Part shown: positions 1 through 4,804 of the stretch, one piece after another | How the letters are laid out: each line of letters opens with the position of its first letter | Numbering within the stretch: the first letter of the stretch is position 1 | NCBI GenBank assembly: GCA_015494335.1 | Contig: WGBK01000299.1 | Span: 1-5,067 of the forward strand | Source: Gammaproteobacteria bacterium | GTDB lineage: Bacteria; Pseudomonadota; Gammaproteobacteria; GCA-001735895 | Reading direction: 5' to 3' | DNA length: 5,067 bases | The notes under the pieces: model-generated | Seen by the model: only the letters and a program-made list of their open reading frames with translations | The model's database searches: none | What the model was told of the DNA's origin: nothing | Made by a program: the position numbers and the translations under genes

Positions 1-971
1 CCCAGACGCACTTCATCCACGCTCACGGGTTCCACCGGTTGACCATCGGCGGCAACCACCTTCAACTTGAGGCCGGGAATACGCAGGTCGAAAAAGGTCA
101 TGGCTGATGCATTGATGACACGCAGGCGCAGCTTCTCGCCGGGCTTGAACAGGCCCAGCCAGCCATCGGAGGGCGTGACGCCGTTCATCAGGAAGGTGTA
201 GGTATAGCCGGTGACATCTGAAAGGTCGCGCTGGCTCATGCGCATGCCGTTCCACATCTTACGTTGGGACCAGGTGGCATCCAGCCCATTGCGTTCGATA
301 TCCCGCATCAGGTCGGCGTGGGTACGTTCCGAGACATTGTAGTAATGGCTCAGTTTTTTCAGCTTGGCATAGACATCCGACGGATCCTCGTCGGTCCAGT
401 CGGAAAGCAGGATCGTATATTCGCGATCGTATTCGAAGGGTTCTGGTTCGGACGGATCGACGATGATGGCGCCATACAAACCGGTCTGCTCCTGGAAACC
501 GGAATGACTGTGGTACCAGTAGGTGCCACTCTGCAGCAACGGAAAGCGGTAGGTGAAGGTTTCGCCCGGGGCAATACCGCGAAAGCCGTCGGCCACATCC
601 GGCACGCCATCCATTGCACTGGGCAGAATGATGCCATGCCAGTGAATGGAACTGGGTTCCTTCAGATGATTGGTCACGCGCAGCGTAACCGTGTCGCCCT
701 GACGAAAACGCAGCGTGGGCGCAGGCAGGGATCCGTTGACCGTAGTGGCCACGGCTGGAGTACCGGTGAAATTGACGGTCTGTTCGCCGATCGCAAGATC
801 GAAGACCTGTCCGCTAAGGGTTTGCGGCCCACTGCGCGCCTGGCGCACGGCGGCATTGAGCAGGGAGGGCTTGAAGCCCAGGCCCGCCATCAGCGCGCCG
901 GCGGTTGCGCCGAACACGAAACGGCGGCGCGACAAGTGAATGGTCTCTCGACCTTGGGGTAGTACCTTCAT
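1..971 (-). CDS. copA: Multicopper oxidase, CopA/PcoA copper-resistance type (3' end cut by window edge)
   Basis: This is a periplasmic multicopper oxidase of copper resistance; the family is thought to oxidise Cu(I) to Cu(II) and bind copper in the periplasm. The 323 visible residues are the N-terminal half or slightly more of a protein usually about 550-620 long. A twin-arginine signal is visible (SRRRF at 14-18, then a hydrophobic Ala/Gly-rich stretch to about residue 33), so export is probably folded via Tat. The first cupredoxin domain carries two copper-ligand pairs, HWHG (110-113) and YWYHSHSGFQEQTGLYG (151-167). The motif MDGVP (120-124) is also typical of CopA. The ATG at 971 is preferred because AGAGG lies 8 bases upstream and the Tat motif sits properly behind it. 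The C-terminal HCHxxxHxxxxM motif and any Met-rich region lie outside the window. The gene follows a CopL-like gene by 104 bases. Family assignment is firm; the symbol is by similarity. Confidence 0.93.
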   Translation of the reverse strand, partial: MKVLPQGRETIHLSRRRFVFGATAGALMAGLGFKPSLLNAAVRQARSGPQTLSGQVFDLAIGEQTVNFTGTPAVATTVNGSLPAPTLRFRQGDTVTLRVTNHLKEPSSIHWHGIILPSAMDGVPDVADGFRGIAPGETFTYRFPLLQSGTYWYHSHSGFQEQTGLYGAIIVDPSEPEPFEYDREYTILLSDWTDEDPSDVYAKLKKLSHYYNVSERTHADLMRDIERNGLDATWSQRKMWNGMRMSQRDLSDVTGYTYTFLMNGVTPSDGWLGLFKPGEKLRLRVINASAMTFFDLRIPGLKLKVVAADGQPVEPVSVDEVRL

Positions 972-991
972 GTATTTGACCTCTGTAGCTT

Positions 992-1004
992 GGTGCAGAG
1001 CACC
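992..1004 (-). promoter_or_regulatory. Short hairpin just before the copA ribosome binding site
   Basis: GGTGC (1004-1000) and GCACC (996-992) form a 5-bp stem with a TCT loop, seven bases before the AGAGG arm. The segment CTCTG (1000-996), made of the loop and its two flanking bases, is also complementary to CAGAG (985-981) in the ribosome binding site. The hairpin and this local anti-Shine-Dalgarno pairing are therefore mutually exclusive. The stem is short and may be chance. Confidence 0.3.
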
Positions 1005-1005
1005 G

Positions 1006-1023
1006 GAAACCGGATGAAACCGG
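1006..1023. repeat. Two direct copies of GAAACCGG spaced by two bases
   Basis: GAAACCGG occurs at 1006-1013 and again at 1016-1023, giving a 10-base period, about one helical turn. It lies in the linker between the two hairpins upstream of copA. It could be a binding site for a protein on DNA or RNA, or a small chance duplication. No known operator is recognised. Confidence 0.4.
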
Positions 1024-1031
1024 TCAACAGC

Positions 1032-1068
1032 AGTCCGTCGATATCACGCGCAGGGGCGCGGACGGACT
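1032..1068 (-). promoter_or_regulatory. Nested 13-bp hairpin in the copL-like/copA gap
   Basis: On the transcript strand AGTCCGTC (1068-1061) and CGCGC (1060-1056) pair with GCGCG (1051-1047) and GACGGACT (1039-1032). The loop is CCCT, with a seven-base bulge (TGATATC, 1046-1040) on the 3' side between the two stem segments. All 13 pairs are Watson-Crick. It starts eight bases after the upstream stop codon and has no U-tract behind it (GCTGTTGACC follows), so it is not a standard intrinsic terminator. It may instead protect or process the mRNA, pause polymerase, or act as the core of the larger structure around the copA ribosome binding site. The bulge could be a recognition site. Confidence 0.6.
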
Positions 1069-1075
1069 CGAGAGG

Positions 1076-1453
1076 TCAGGCCTGGGGTGGGCGTTGCAGC
1101 AGGTCGGGGTATCGGGTTGTCAGGCGGGCATCGGAATGCAGCAGCCTGACCACGAGCAGCGCGGCTCGCGGGGAAGGCGACAGGGAGGAAGAGGGAAACA
1201 GGTTGAGACCGGAGAATCCGCTGCAACCCTGCATTTCCGGGCAGGGTATCGGCGACGAGGGTTGATTGCAGGGGGTCGGGTCGGACACGGACAGGTTATC
1301 GTTCAGGTCCCCGCCATCGTCCGCCATCATCTGCAGGCAGGCCGGAGACATGGACGCCTCGCCTGCATCCATGGCCATCGCGCCCTGCATCGGCGCAAGG
1401 GCCATTGCCAGCATCAAAAGCCAGGATAGATATCTGTGTATCGCGTTACGCAT
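1076..1453 (-). CDS. Small secreted Cys/Met-containing protein, CopL-like, upstream of copA
   Basis: This 125-residue protein has a clear Sec signal peptide: MRNAIHRY, then a hydrophobic core at about 9-23, with an AMA site suggesting cleavage after residue 27. The mature part has four cysteines (39, 62, 71, 77) and several methionines (28, 35, 42, 43, 74). A Ser/Pro-rich segment (66-95) follows, then a tail with RYPDLLQRPP. The layout of signal peptide, Cys/Met-containing middle and RPP tail directly upstream of copA resembles the CopL family, small proteins needed for copper-induced expression of copAB in Xanthomonas. It lacks the His-rich character of many CopL proteins, so I give no symbol. 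The ATG at 1453 is chosen because the signal peptide starts there; its Shine-Dalgarno is poor (GCAGG about 12 bases upstream). An in-frame TTG at 1513 would add 20 charged residues and spoil the signal peptide. The stop codon takes part in the intercistronic pairing described separately. A general copper-binding periplasmic protein is the alternative. Confidence 0.72.
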   Translation of the reverse strand: MRNAIHRYLSWLLMLAMALAPMQGAMAMDAGEASMSPACLQMMADDGGDLNDNLSVSDPTPCNQPSSPIPCPEMQGCSGFSGLNLFPSSSLSPSPRAALLVVRLLHSDARLTTRYPDLLQRPPQA

Positions 1454-1489
1454 GCGGCGTAGGGCCTGCTGCTCCAGTCGTGTTTTCCG

Positions 1490-1514
1490 GTTGCCCGCTG
1501 CGGGTGGCGGCAAC
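1490..1514 (-). promoter_or_regulatory. Possible hairpin in the leader of the CopL-like gene
   Basis: GTTGCC (1514-1509) and GGCAAC (1495-1490) form a 6-bp stem about 36 bases before the ATG at 1453. An overlapping alternative is CCCG (1504-1501) with CGGG (1497-1494) around a CAG loop. Both would sit in the 5' untranslated leader if transcription starts further upstream. There is no direct evidence of function. Confidence 0.25.
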
Positions 1515-1531
1515 TCGAATTCAATGCCTTT

Positions 1532-1562
1532 GAACCTGGCACGGGCCGAAAGTTTCCGTCAA
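1532..1562 (-). promoter_or_regulatory. Tentative promoter region of the CopL-like/copA unit
   Basis: TTGACG (1562-1557) is a good -35 hexamer, about 100 bases before the start codon and just after the possible terminator of the lipoprotein gene. The -10 is not convincing: a 19-base spacer, as in MerR/CueR-type promoters, gives AGGTTC (1537-1532). GAAACT and AGGTTC form only an imperfect dyad in the spacer region and do not match a clear CueR box. A promoter is expected here from the layout, but its exact elements are uncertain. Confidence 0.2.
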
Positions 1563-1567
1563 GCGGG

Positions 1568-1595
1568 AAAAACTTGCAAGCCTGGTGTCTCGCAA
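1568..1595 (-). terminator. Possible weak intrinsic terminator after the lipoprotein gene
   Basis: On the transcript strand TTGCGAG (1595-1589) pairs with CTTGCAA (1580-1574), a 7-bp stem with one G-U pair and an 8-base loop. One base and then TTTTT (1572-1568) follow. It starts 21 bases after the stop codon of the lipoprotein gene. The stem is only moderately GC-rich and the T-run is short, so termination may be partial. Confidence 0.38.
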
Positions 1596-1615
1596 TGCGG
1601 TTCCGGCCGCCCTTA

Positions 1616-2056
1616 TCATCGTGCCTTTTCCAGGCAGTGGTTGCTGATGTGGATACCGCCATCGGCACCTGGGGCCGTGTCCAGGCATTGCTCGGCTGGC
1701 TGGCAATCATAGGCTACGCGATCGGAATCGCCGGGCATCAGGCGGACCACCAATCGCCCTTTCGGCCCATGGACCTGGCTGGTTCGGTATCCCGGCGCAA
1801 CGGCATCGAGACGGCGAACAGGCCGGTCATGAGCGATATGGAATCGTCCAGCTCCGTCAGTTCTTTGCGAATAACGATACTCCGGACCGGCAGCCACCAC
1901 ATAATCGCGCCAACCCACCAGCGTGACCAGAGCGTCGGCGACCGGTTTGCCGGAAACGCAGTCGCGCAATTCGCCGGAAACGATGGTCTGCCCGCTTTCG
2001 CATCCGACCAGCAGCAGTGCTGCGCAGAAAAGTCCGGCCTTGCCGGGTAAGGTCAT
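1616..2056 (-). CDS. Small lipoprotein with carboxypeptidase regulatory-like domain
   Basis: This 146-residue predicted lipoprotein has a short signal peptide with a hydrophobic core (9-18) and a lipobox LVGC with the lipidated cysteine at 19. The following residue is Glu rather than Asp, so outer-membrane sorting is likely. Residues about 26-108 look like a carboxypeptidase regulatory-like or transthyretin-like beta-sandwich: VSGELRDCVSGKPVADALV, then RTDGAGRFHIA (65-75), then APGY (87-90) and RLVVRLMPGD (101-110). Such domains usually serve in protein or ligand binding rather than catalysis. The mature protein also has cysteines at 33, 118, 124 and 141; the last three lie in a short tail and could form disulfides or bind metal. 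The ATG at 2056 is supported by GGAG seven bases upstream. The gene lies upstream of the copper genes on the same strand, separated by a possible terminator, so co-function is unproven. It is divergent from the DUF302 gene. Confidence 0.82.
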   Translation of the reverse strand: MTLPGKAGLFCAALLLVGCESGQTIVSGELRDCVSGKPVADALVTLVGWRDYVVAAGPEYRYSQRTDGAGRFHIAHDRPVRRLDAVAPGYRTSQVHGPKGRLVVRLMPGDSDRVAYDCQPAEQCLDTAPGADGGIHISNHCLEKAR

Positions 2057-2096
2057 GCCTGTTCTCCATTCATGTCGGGAGATTGCGGGAATCGAT

Positions 2097-2121
2097 GGAA
2101 CCCCCTGCGGGTATACTGGTC
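2097..2121 (+). promoter_or_regulatory. Candidate promoter elements in the divergent intergenic region
   Basis: The 107 bases between the lipoprotein gene and the DUF302 gene contain TATACT (2112-2117), a good -10 box, 46 bases before the DUF302 start codon. No matching -35 is found at 17 bases. The core GTATAC (2111-2116) is palindromic, so it could serve on the minus strand too. An alternative reading is an ECF-like promoter, GGAACCC (2097-2103) and GTC (2119-2121) with a 15-base spacer. Neither reading is strong. Confidence 0.25.
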
Positions 2122-2163
2122 GCTACAACGCATTCCCTTCAACCCTTGCAGAGGAAAAACACC

Positions 2164-2553
2164 ATGCCGAAATTTGCCTTTTCCGTCCGCGTCGAGCAGT
2201 CCATCGACGATGCCATCGAAACCCTGAAATCCACGCTGATGAACCATCATCTCGGCATCGTCAGCGATGTCAATGTCGCCGGCATCGTCAAGAACAAGCT
2301 GGGTGGAGACATGCCTGCCTACCGCATTCTCGGCGCTTGCAACCCGAAGATGGCCAAGACCATGATCGATGCCCTGCCCGAAGCCGGTGCGCTGCTGCCC
2401 TGCACCATCGTTGCCCGGGAGACCGAGGGCGGCACCGCATTCGACTTCATGGATCCGGTAACGGTCCTGGGCATCGCCGGCAACTCGGTAATGGACCAGG
2501 TCGCCACCGAAGCCGCGGAAAAGCTCAAGGCTGTGGCCGCCGATTTGAGCTGA
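2164..2553 (+). CDS. DUF302 domain protein
   Basis: This is a 129-residue cytoplasmic protein with no signal peptide or membrane segment. It covers a full DUF302 domain: an N-terminal strand and helix (KFAFSVRVEQSIDDAIETLK) and GIVSDVNVAGIVKNKLG (31-47). Then come the characteristic YRILGACNPKMAKTMI (53-68) and ALLPCTIVARE (77-87) blocks, and DPVTVLGIAGN (97-107). Two cysteines, C59 and C80, sit in the two most typical blocks. The molecular function of DUF302 is not established; the fold is a small alpha/beta domain, and such genes are frequent in sulfur-oxidising and other environmental bacteria. The ATG at 2164 has GAGG (2151-2154) nine bases upstream. It is a single gene, divergent from the lipoprotein and convergent with the operon to its right. 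Confidence 0.9.
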   Translation: MPKFAFSVRVEQSIDDAIETLKSTLMNHHLGIVSDVNVAGIVKNKLGGDMPAYRILGACNPKMAKTMIDALPEAGALLPCTIVARETEGGTAFDFMDPVTVLGIAGNSVMDQVATEAAEKLKAVAADLS

Positions 2554-2612
2554 AATACTACGCGATCGATACCAGGGCAGGACGAGTGAGGTCGGCGCGG
2601 TCAGTGAACGCG

Positions 2613-2855
2613 TCAGGCTTCGAAGTGCCCCTCGTCCTTGTCCACGCCCGTGACCCCGGCAACAATCTCCTGCGCCCGCGGCAAATCCTCGTCATGCAGC
2701 AACCAAAGCTCGGGCCAGGTCTCGAAGGGCGACAGGTCGCCCACCGCGCTGCTGGAAAACTCGTTGCGGACCACCGTTTCTATGCCTTCCGCCTCAAGCA
2801 GGTTCTTGATATTGAACAGGATCAGCCGGTTCTCGTGGGTGAATATCTTGATCAT
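2613..2855 (-). CDS. DUF2007 family small protein (putative signal-transducing protein)
   Basis: This is an 80-residue soluble protein matching the DUF2007 pattern. It opens with MIKIFTHENRLILFNIKNLLEAEGI, a strand followed by a helix as in a ferredoxin-like half. The family's conserved NEFSSSAVGDLSPFETWPELWL region follows at 31-52, then an acidic helix (DEDLPRAQEIV) and an acidic tail. Family members have been labelled putative signal-transducing proteins, but no biochemical role is settled. The start at 2855 is chosen because the conserved MIKI N-terminus begins there; a modest AGGG lies nine bases upstream. It is the last gene of the operon, 20 bases after the cupin gene, so it may depend partly on read-through translation. 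No cysteine or obvious catalytic residue is seen. Confidence 0.85.
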   Translation of the reverse strand: MIKIFTHENRLILFNIKNLLEAEGIETVVRNEFSSSAVGDLSPFETWPELWLLHDEDLPRAQEIVAGVTGVDKDEGHFEA

Positions 2856-2875
2856 GCCCGGCTGCCCTGCATCGT

Positions 2876-3157
2876 TCAGTCCTCGAAGCGGTAGTGCTTC
2901 GACAGGTACTCGGTAATCTTCCAACGGCATTTCATGCCCCTGGGGAAGGTCACCAGGTCGCCACGGCCGATCTCGACGGGCTCCCCGTTCTCGGGGGTGA
3001 CGATGGCCCGCCCCTCGAGGATGTAGCAGACTTCCTGGCGCGGGTATTCCCAGGGGAATTCCGAGGGCTCCTTCTCCCAGATCGGCCACTCTTCGACGCC
3101 GAGGACATCGAGCTTGCCGGGTGCCGGGTTGTGTTCGTACAGTATCTGATCGATCAT
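2876..3157 (-). CDS. Small cupin-fold protein (Cupin_3/EutQ-like)
   Basis: This 93-residue single-domain cupin has the first cupin block around WEYPRQEVCYILEG (36-49) and the second around IGRGDLVTFPRGMKCRW (63-79). These are the glycine- and proline-marked turns of the beta-barrel. The pattern resembles the Cupin_3 (DUF861) group. The usual metal-binding histidines of motif 1 are absent; E37, E42, C44 and the late H88 are the only obvious ligand candidates. Metal binding is therefore uncertain and no substrate can be named. The start codon overlaps the djlA stop as ATGA (4 bases), with GAGAGG six bases upstream inside djlA, so its translation is probably coupled to djlA. Confidence 0.85.
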   Translation of the reverse strand: MIDQILYEHNPAPGKLDVLGVEEWPIWEKEPSEFPWEYPRQEVCYILEGRAIVTPENGEPVEIGRGDLVTFPRGMKCRWKITEYLSKHYRFED

Positions 3158-3951
3158 TTCATGCCTCTCGATTCCTTGATCTTTTCATAGGCGGCGCGAA
3201 TCTGCCGCGTTTTTTCGGTGGCGTCGCGGATCATCTGCTCGGGCAGACCCTTGGCTACCAGCTTGTCGGGATGGTGTTGCGACATCAATCGGCGATAGGC
3301 CTTCTTGACCTCGCTGTTGCCGGCCTCTCGACCGACGCCGAGTATGGCGTAGGCATCGTCCAGCGACATTCCGGCACCGCCGGTTGCGCGGCTGCCTGCG
3401 CGTCCGAAGCCGGCCTGGAACATCTGTTCGAGACGTCGGAACTGGCTTTCCGGCACCCCGAGGCGCTCGCAGATGTGCAACAGCACCTGTTCCTCGGCAG
3501 GGTCCATGCGGCCGTCGGCATAGGCCGCCTGCAGCTGGATCTCGAGAAAGGCCTGCAACAGGGTGCTGCGCCGGTTGAGTTCGTGGCGGAACTGGTCGAG
3601 CACCTCGTCGAGGGGAAAATGCGCCGACTTGCCCTCGTTAAACAGGCGCTTGGCGGTTTCGCGCATTTCGCCGTCGAGCCCCATCTGCTGCATCACCGCT
3701 TCGGCGAGACGGATCTCGTCACGGGTGACCTTGCCGTCGGCCTTGGCAATATGCCCCATCACCGAGAAGGTGGCAGTGAAAAAGGCCGCCTGCACCCGCT
3801 CCTGATCGCCGCGTCCGAGGCTCTCGTCGCTCAGCACCGAACCCAGACCCTTGTCGAAATTGTGCCCGAAGGCGATGCCCAGCAGCGCGCCCAGCGGCCC
3901 GCCGAGCATGAATCCGAATGCGCCTCCGAGCGCCTTGCCCCACCAGCTCAT
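3154..3951 (-). CDS. djlA: DjlA-type membrane-anchored J-domain co-chaperone
   Basis: DjlA proteins are inner-membrane co-chaperones that stimulate the ATPase of DnaK and take part in envelope-stress responses. The 265 residues show the full DjlA order. A glycine-rich N-terminal transmembrane segment lies at about 7-29 (GGAFGFMLGG, GALLGIAFG). A TerB-like helical domain follows at about 50-180, with two repeat-like halves marked by AKADGKVTRDEI (69-80) and AYADGRMDPAEE (143-154). A short Gly-rich linker (182-194) leads to a C-terminal J-domain (about 197-265). The J-domain has the invariant HPD at 227-229 within SQHHPDKL, and the AYxxLGV and VKKAYRRL elements are intact. The length is normal for the family. 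The ATG at 3951 is supported by GGAGG six bases upstream and lies one base after the stop of the preceding methyltransferase gene. The stop overlaps the cupin gene by four bases. Confidence 0.95.
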   Translation of the reverse strand: MSWWGKALGGAFGFMLGGPLGALLGIAFGHNFDKGLGSVLSDESLGRGDQERVQAAFFTATFSVMGHIAKADGKVTRDEIRLAEAVMQQMGLDGEMRETAKRLFNEGKSAHFPLDEVLDQFRHELNRRSTLLQAFLEIQLQAAYADGRMDPAEEQVLLHICERLGVPESQFRRLEQMFQAGFGRAGSRATGGAGMSLDDAYAILGVGREAGNSEVKKAYRRLMSQHHPDKLVAKGLPEQMIRDATEKTRQIRAAYEKIKESRGMK

Positions 3952-3952
3952 G

Positions 3953-4804
3953 TCATGCCTCCGGTTTCTGCAAAAGGAACAGTTTGTAGATCTTGTACTT
4001 GGCGAAGCTGCGGGCGTTGCGCTCTCCGGACAGGTACTTGTGATCGATCTTGTCGAGTTTCTTGCGGAACTTCCAGGTGAACAGCTTCGACAACAGCGGG
4101 CGATTGGCCTTGAAGGTGTAGCCGATCAGCTTCATGGTCGGCAGGATCAGCTCGCGACCCATGCGGTCCACCAGATCCAGGTTGGGCGCGGTACGATCGG
4201 TGATGTTGTCCTCCGCCCGCACGGCCAGGCCGGAGGCTTCGAGGACTTCGAGAAAACGATCGTAGCGGTGGCCGCCGCCGATCACTGACTTCCCCGGCGC
4301 ATCGGTCTTGAAGAAATCGCAGATCAGGATGTACCCCCCCGGGCGCAGCAGCGACTGGGCGCGTAGCAGTACCGTATCCAGGTCGATGTACTGAAAGCTC
4401 TCGCTGAACATCACCAGGTCGAAGGGTGCCTCGCCCGAGAGATCCACTTCCTCGAAACGACCCTGGTGGATGCGGAAGTCGGGTCCGGCCTGCTTCTGCG
4501 CAGCCTCCGTCAGCAGAGGGCTCGGCGAAACCCCCTGCACCTCGTAGCCGCGGGCCAATAGTTCCGAGGCCAGTCCGCCGGCACCGCAGCCGACATCGAG
4601 AATACGCCGGACGCCTTGCGGGATATGACCGATCAGGTAGTCCGAATAGCGCTTCTGGGCCGCGGGCAGGTTGCGGATATCGAGTTCGAGATCGTCGTCC
4701 CACAGCCCGTAGTGCAAATCCTTGCTGCCGAGAAAGAAGTGGAACAGGTTGAGCCCGGCAACCAGGCCGACCTCCTTGGAATCCACGCGGGGTCTCTTTG
4801 CCAT
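3953..4804 (-). CDS. Class I SAM-dependent methyltransferase of unknown substrate
   Basis: This 283-residue cytoplasmic enzyme has a Rossmann methyltransferase core at about 50-170. Motif I is ILDVGCGAGG (68-77), which binds S-adenosylmethionine. After strand beta-2 comes GVSPSP (91-96), where the common acidic ribose-binding residue is replaced by Ser, as in cyclopropane synthase or tocopherol-methyltransferase-like enzymes. FDLVMFSESFQYIDLD (128-143) and LLRPGGYILICDFF (152-165) are the usual later motifs. The N-terminal DLHYGLWD (29-36) also fits small-molecule methyltransferases of that type. The C-terminal 50 residues are strongly basic and could touch membrane or nucleic acid. The substrate cannot be deduced. 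The start at 4804 shares one base with the prmB stop (TAATG), and a weak AGGG lies 12 bases upstream, so coupling to prmB is likely. Confidence 0.9.
   Translation of the reverse strand: MAKRPRVDSKEVGLVAGLNLFHFFLGSKDLHYGLWDDDLELDIRNLPAAQKRYSDYLIGHIPQGVRRILDVGCGAGGLASELLARGYEVQGVSPSPLLTEAAQKQAGPDFRIHQGRFEEVDLSGEAPFDLVMFSESFQYIDLDTVLLRAQSLLRPGGYILICDFFKTDAPGKSVIGGGHRYDRFLEVLEASGLAVRAEDNITDRTAPNLDLVDRMGRELILPTMKLIGYTFKANRPLLSKLFTWKFRKKLDKIDHKYLSGERNARSFAKYKIYKLFLLQKPEA

Larger units (their letters stand above)
977..1078 (-). promoter_or_regulatory. Intercistronic RNA structure pairing the upstream stop codon with the copA ribosome binding site
   Basis: In the transcript, UGACCUCU (1078 down to 1071) begins with the UGA stop of the CopL-like gene. 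It is a perfect 8-bp reverse complement of AGAGGUCA (984 down to 977), which contains the copA Shine-Dalgarno AGAGG. The 86-base loop between the arms holds a strong hairpin (1032-1068), two copies of an 8-base repeat (1006-1023) and a short hairpin (992-1004). If it forms, the structure hides the copA ribosome binding site. A ribosome terminating at the upstream stop would cover the anti-Shine-Dalgarno arm and open it. That is the expected design of translational coupling or leader-dependent control. The complementarity is directly visible; the regulatory role is inference. Confidence 0.5.

Noticed and set aside
264..962. Long plus-strand open frame of 232 codons opposite copA
   Set aside because: It is antisense to an unmistakable multicopper oxidase with copper-ligand motifs; its translation shows no recognisable domain. 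Typical high-GC shadow frame.
1032..1068. Intrinsic terminator between the CopL-like gene and copA
   Set aside because: The hairpin is strong but is followed by GCTGTTGACC, with no T-run, so termination by the standard mechanism is not supported.
1454..1513. N-terminal extension of the CopL-like protein from a TTG codon at 1513
   Set aside because: It would put 20 charged residues before a clear signal peptide, and no ribosome binding site precedes the TTG.
1532..1562. CueR operator upstream of the copper genes
   Set aside because: Only a -35-like TTGACG and a poor dyad are seen; the paired half-sites typical of CueR promoters are not present, so no regulator is named.
2856..3089. 78-residue N-terminal extension of the DUF2007 protein
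   Set aside because: The extension overlaps the cupin gene out of frame and is low-complexity; the conserved family N-terminus starts at the ATG at 2855.
3121..4080. Plus-strand open frame of 319 codons opposite djlA
   Set aside because: The opposite strand encodes a complete DjlA with HPD motif and good ribosome binding site. The plus-strand product has no recognisable features.
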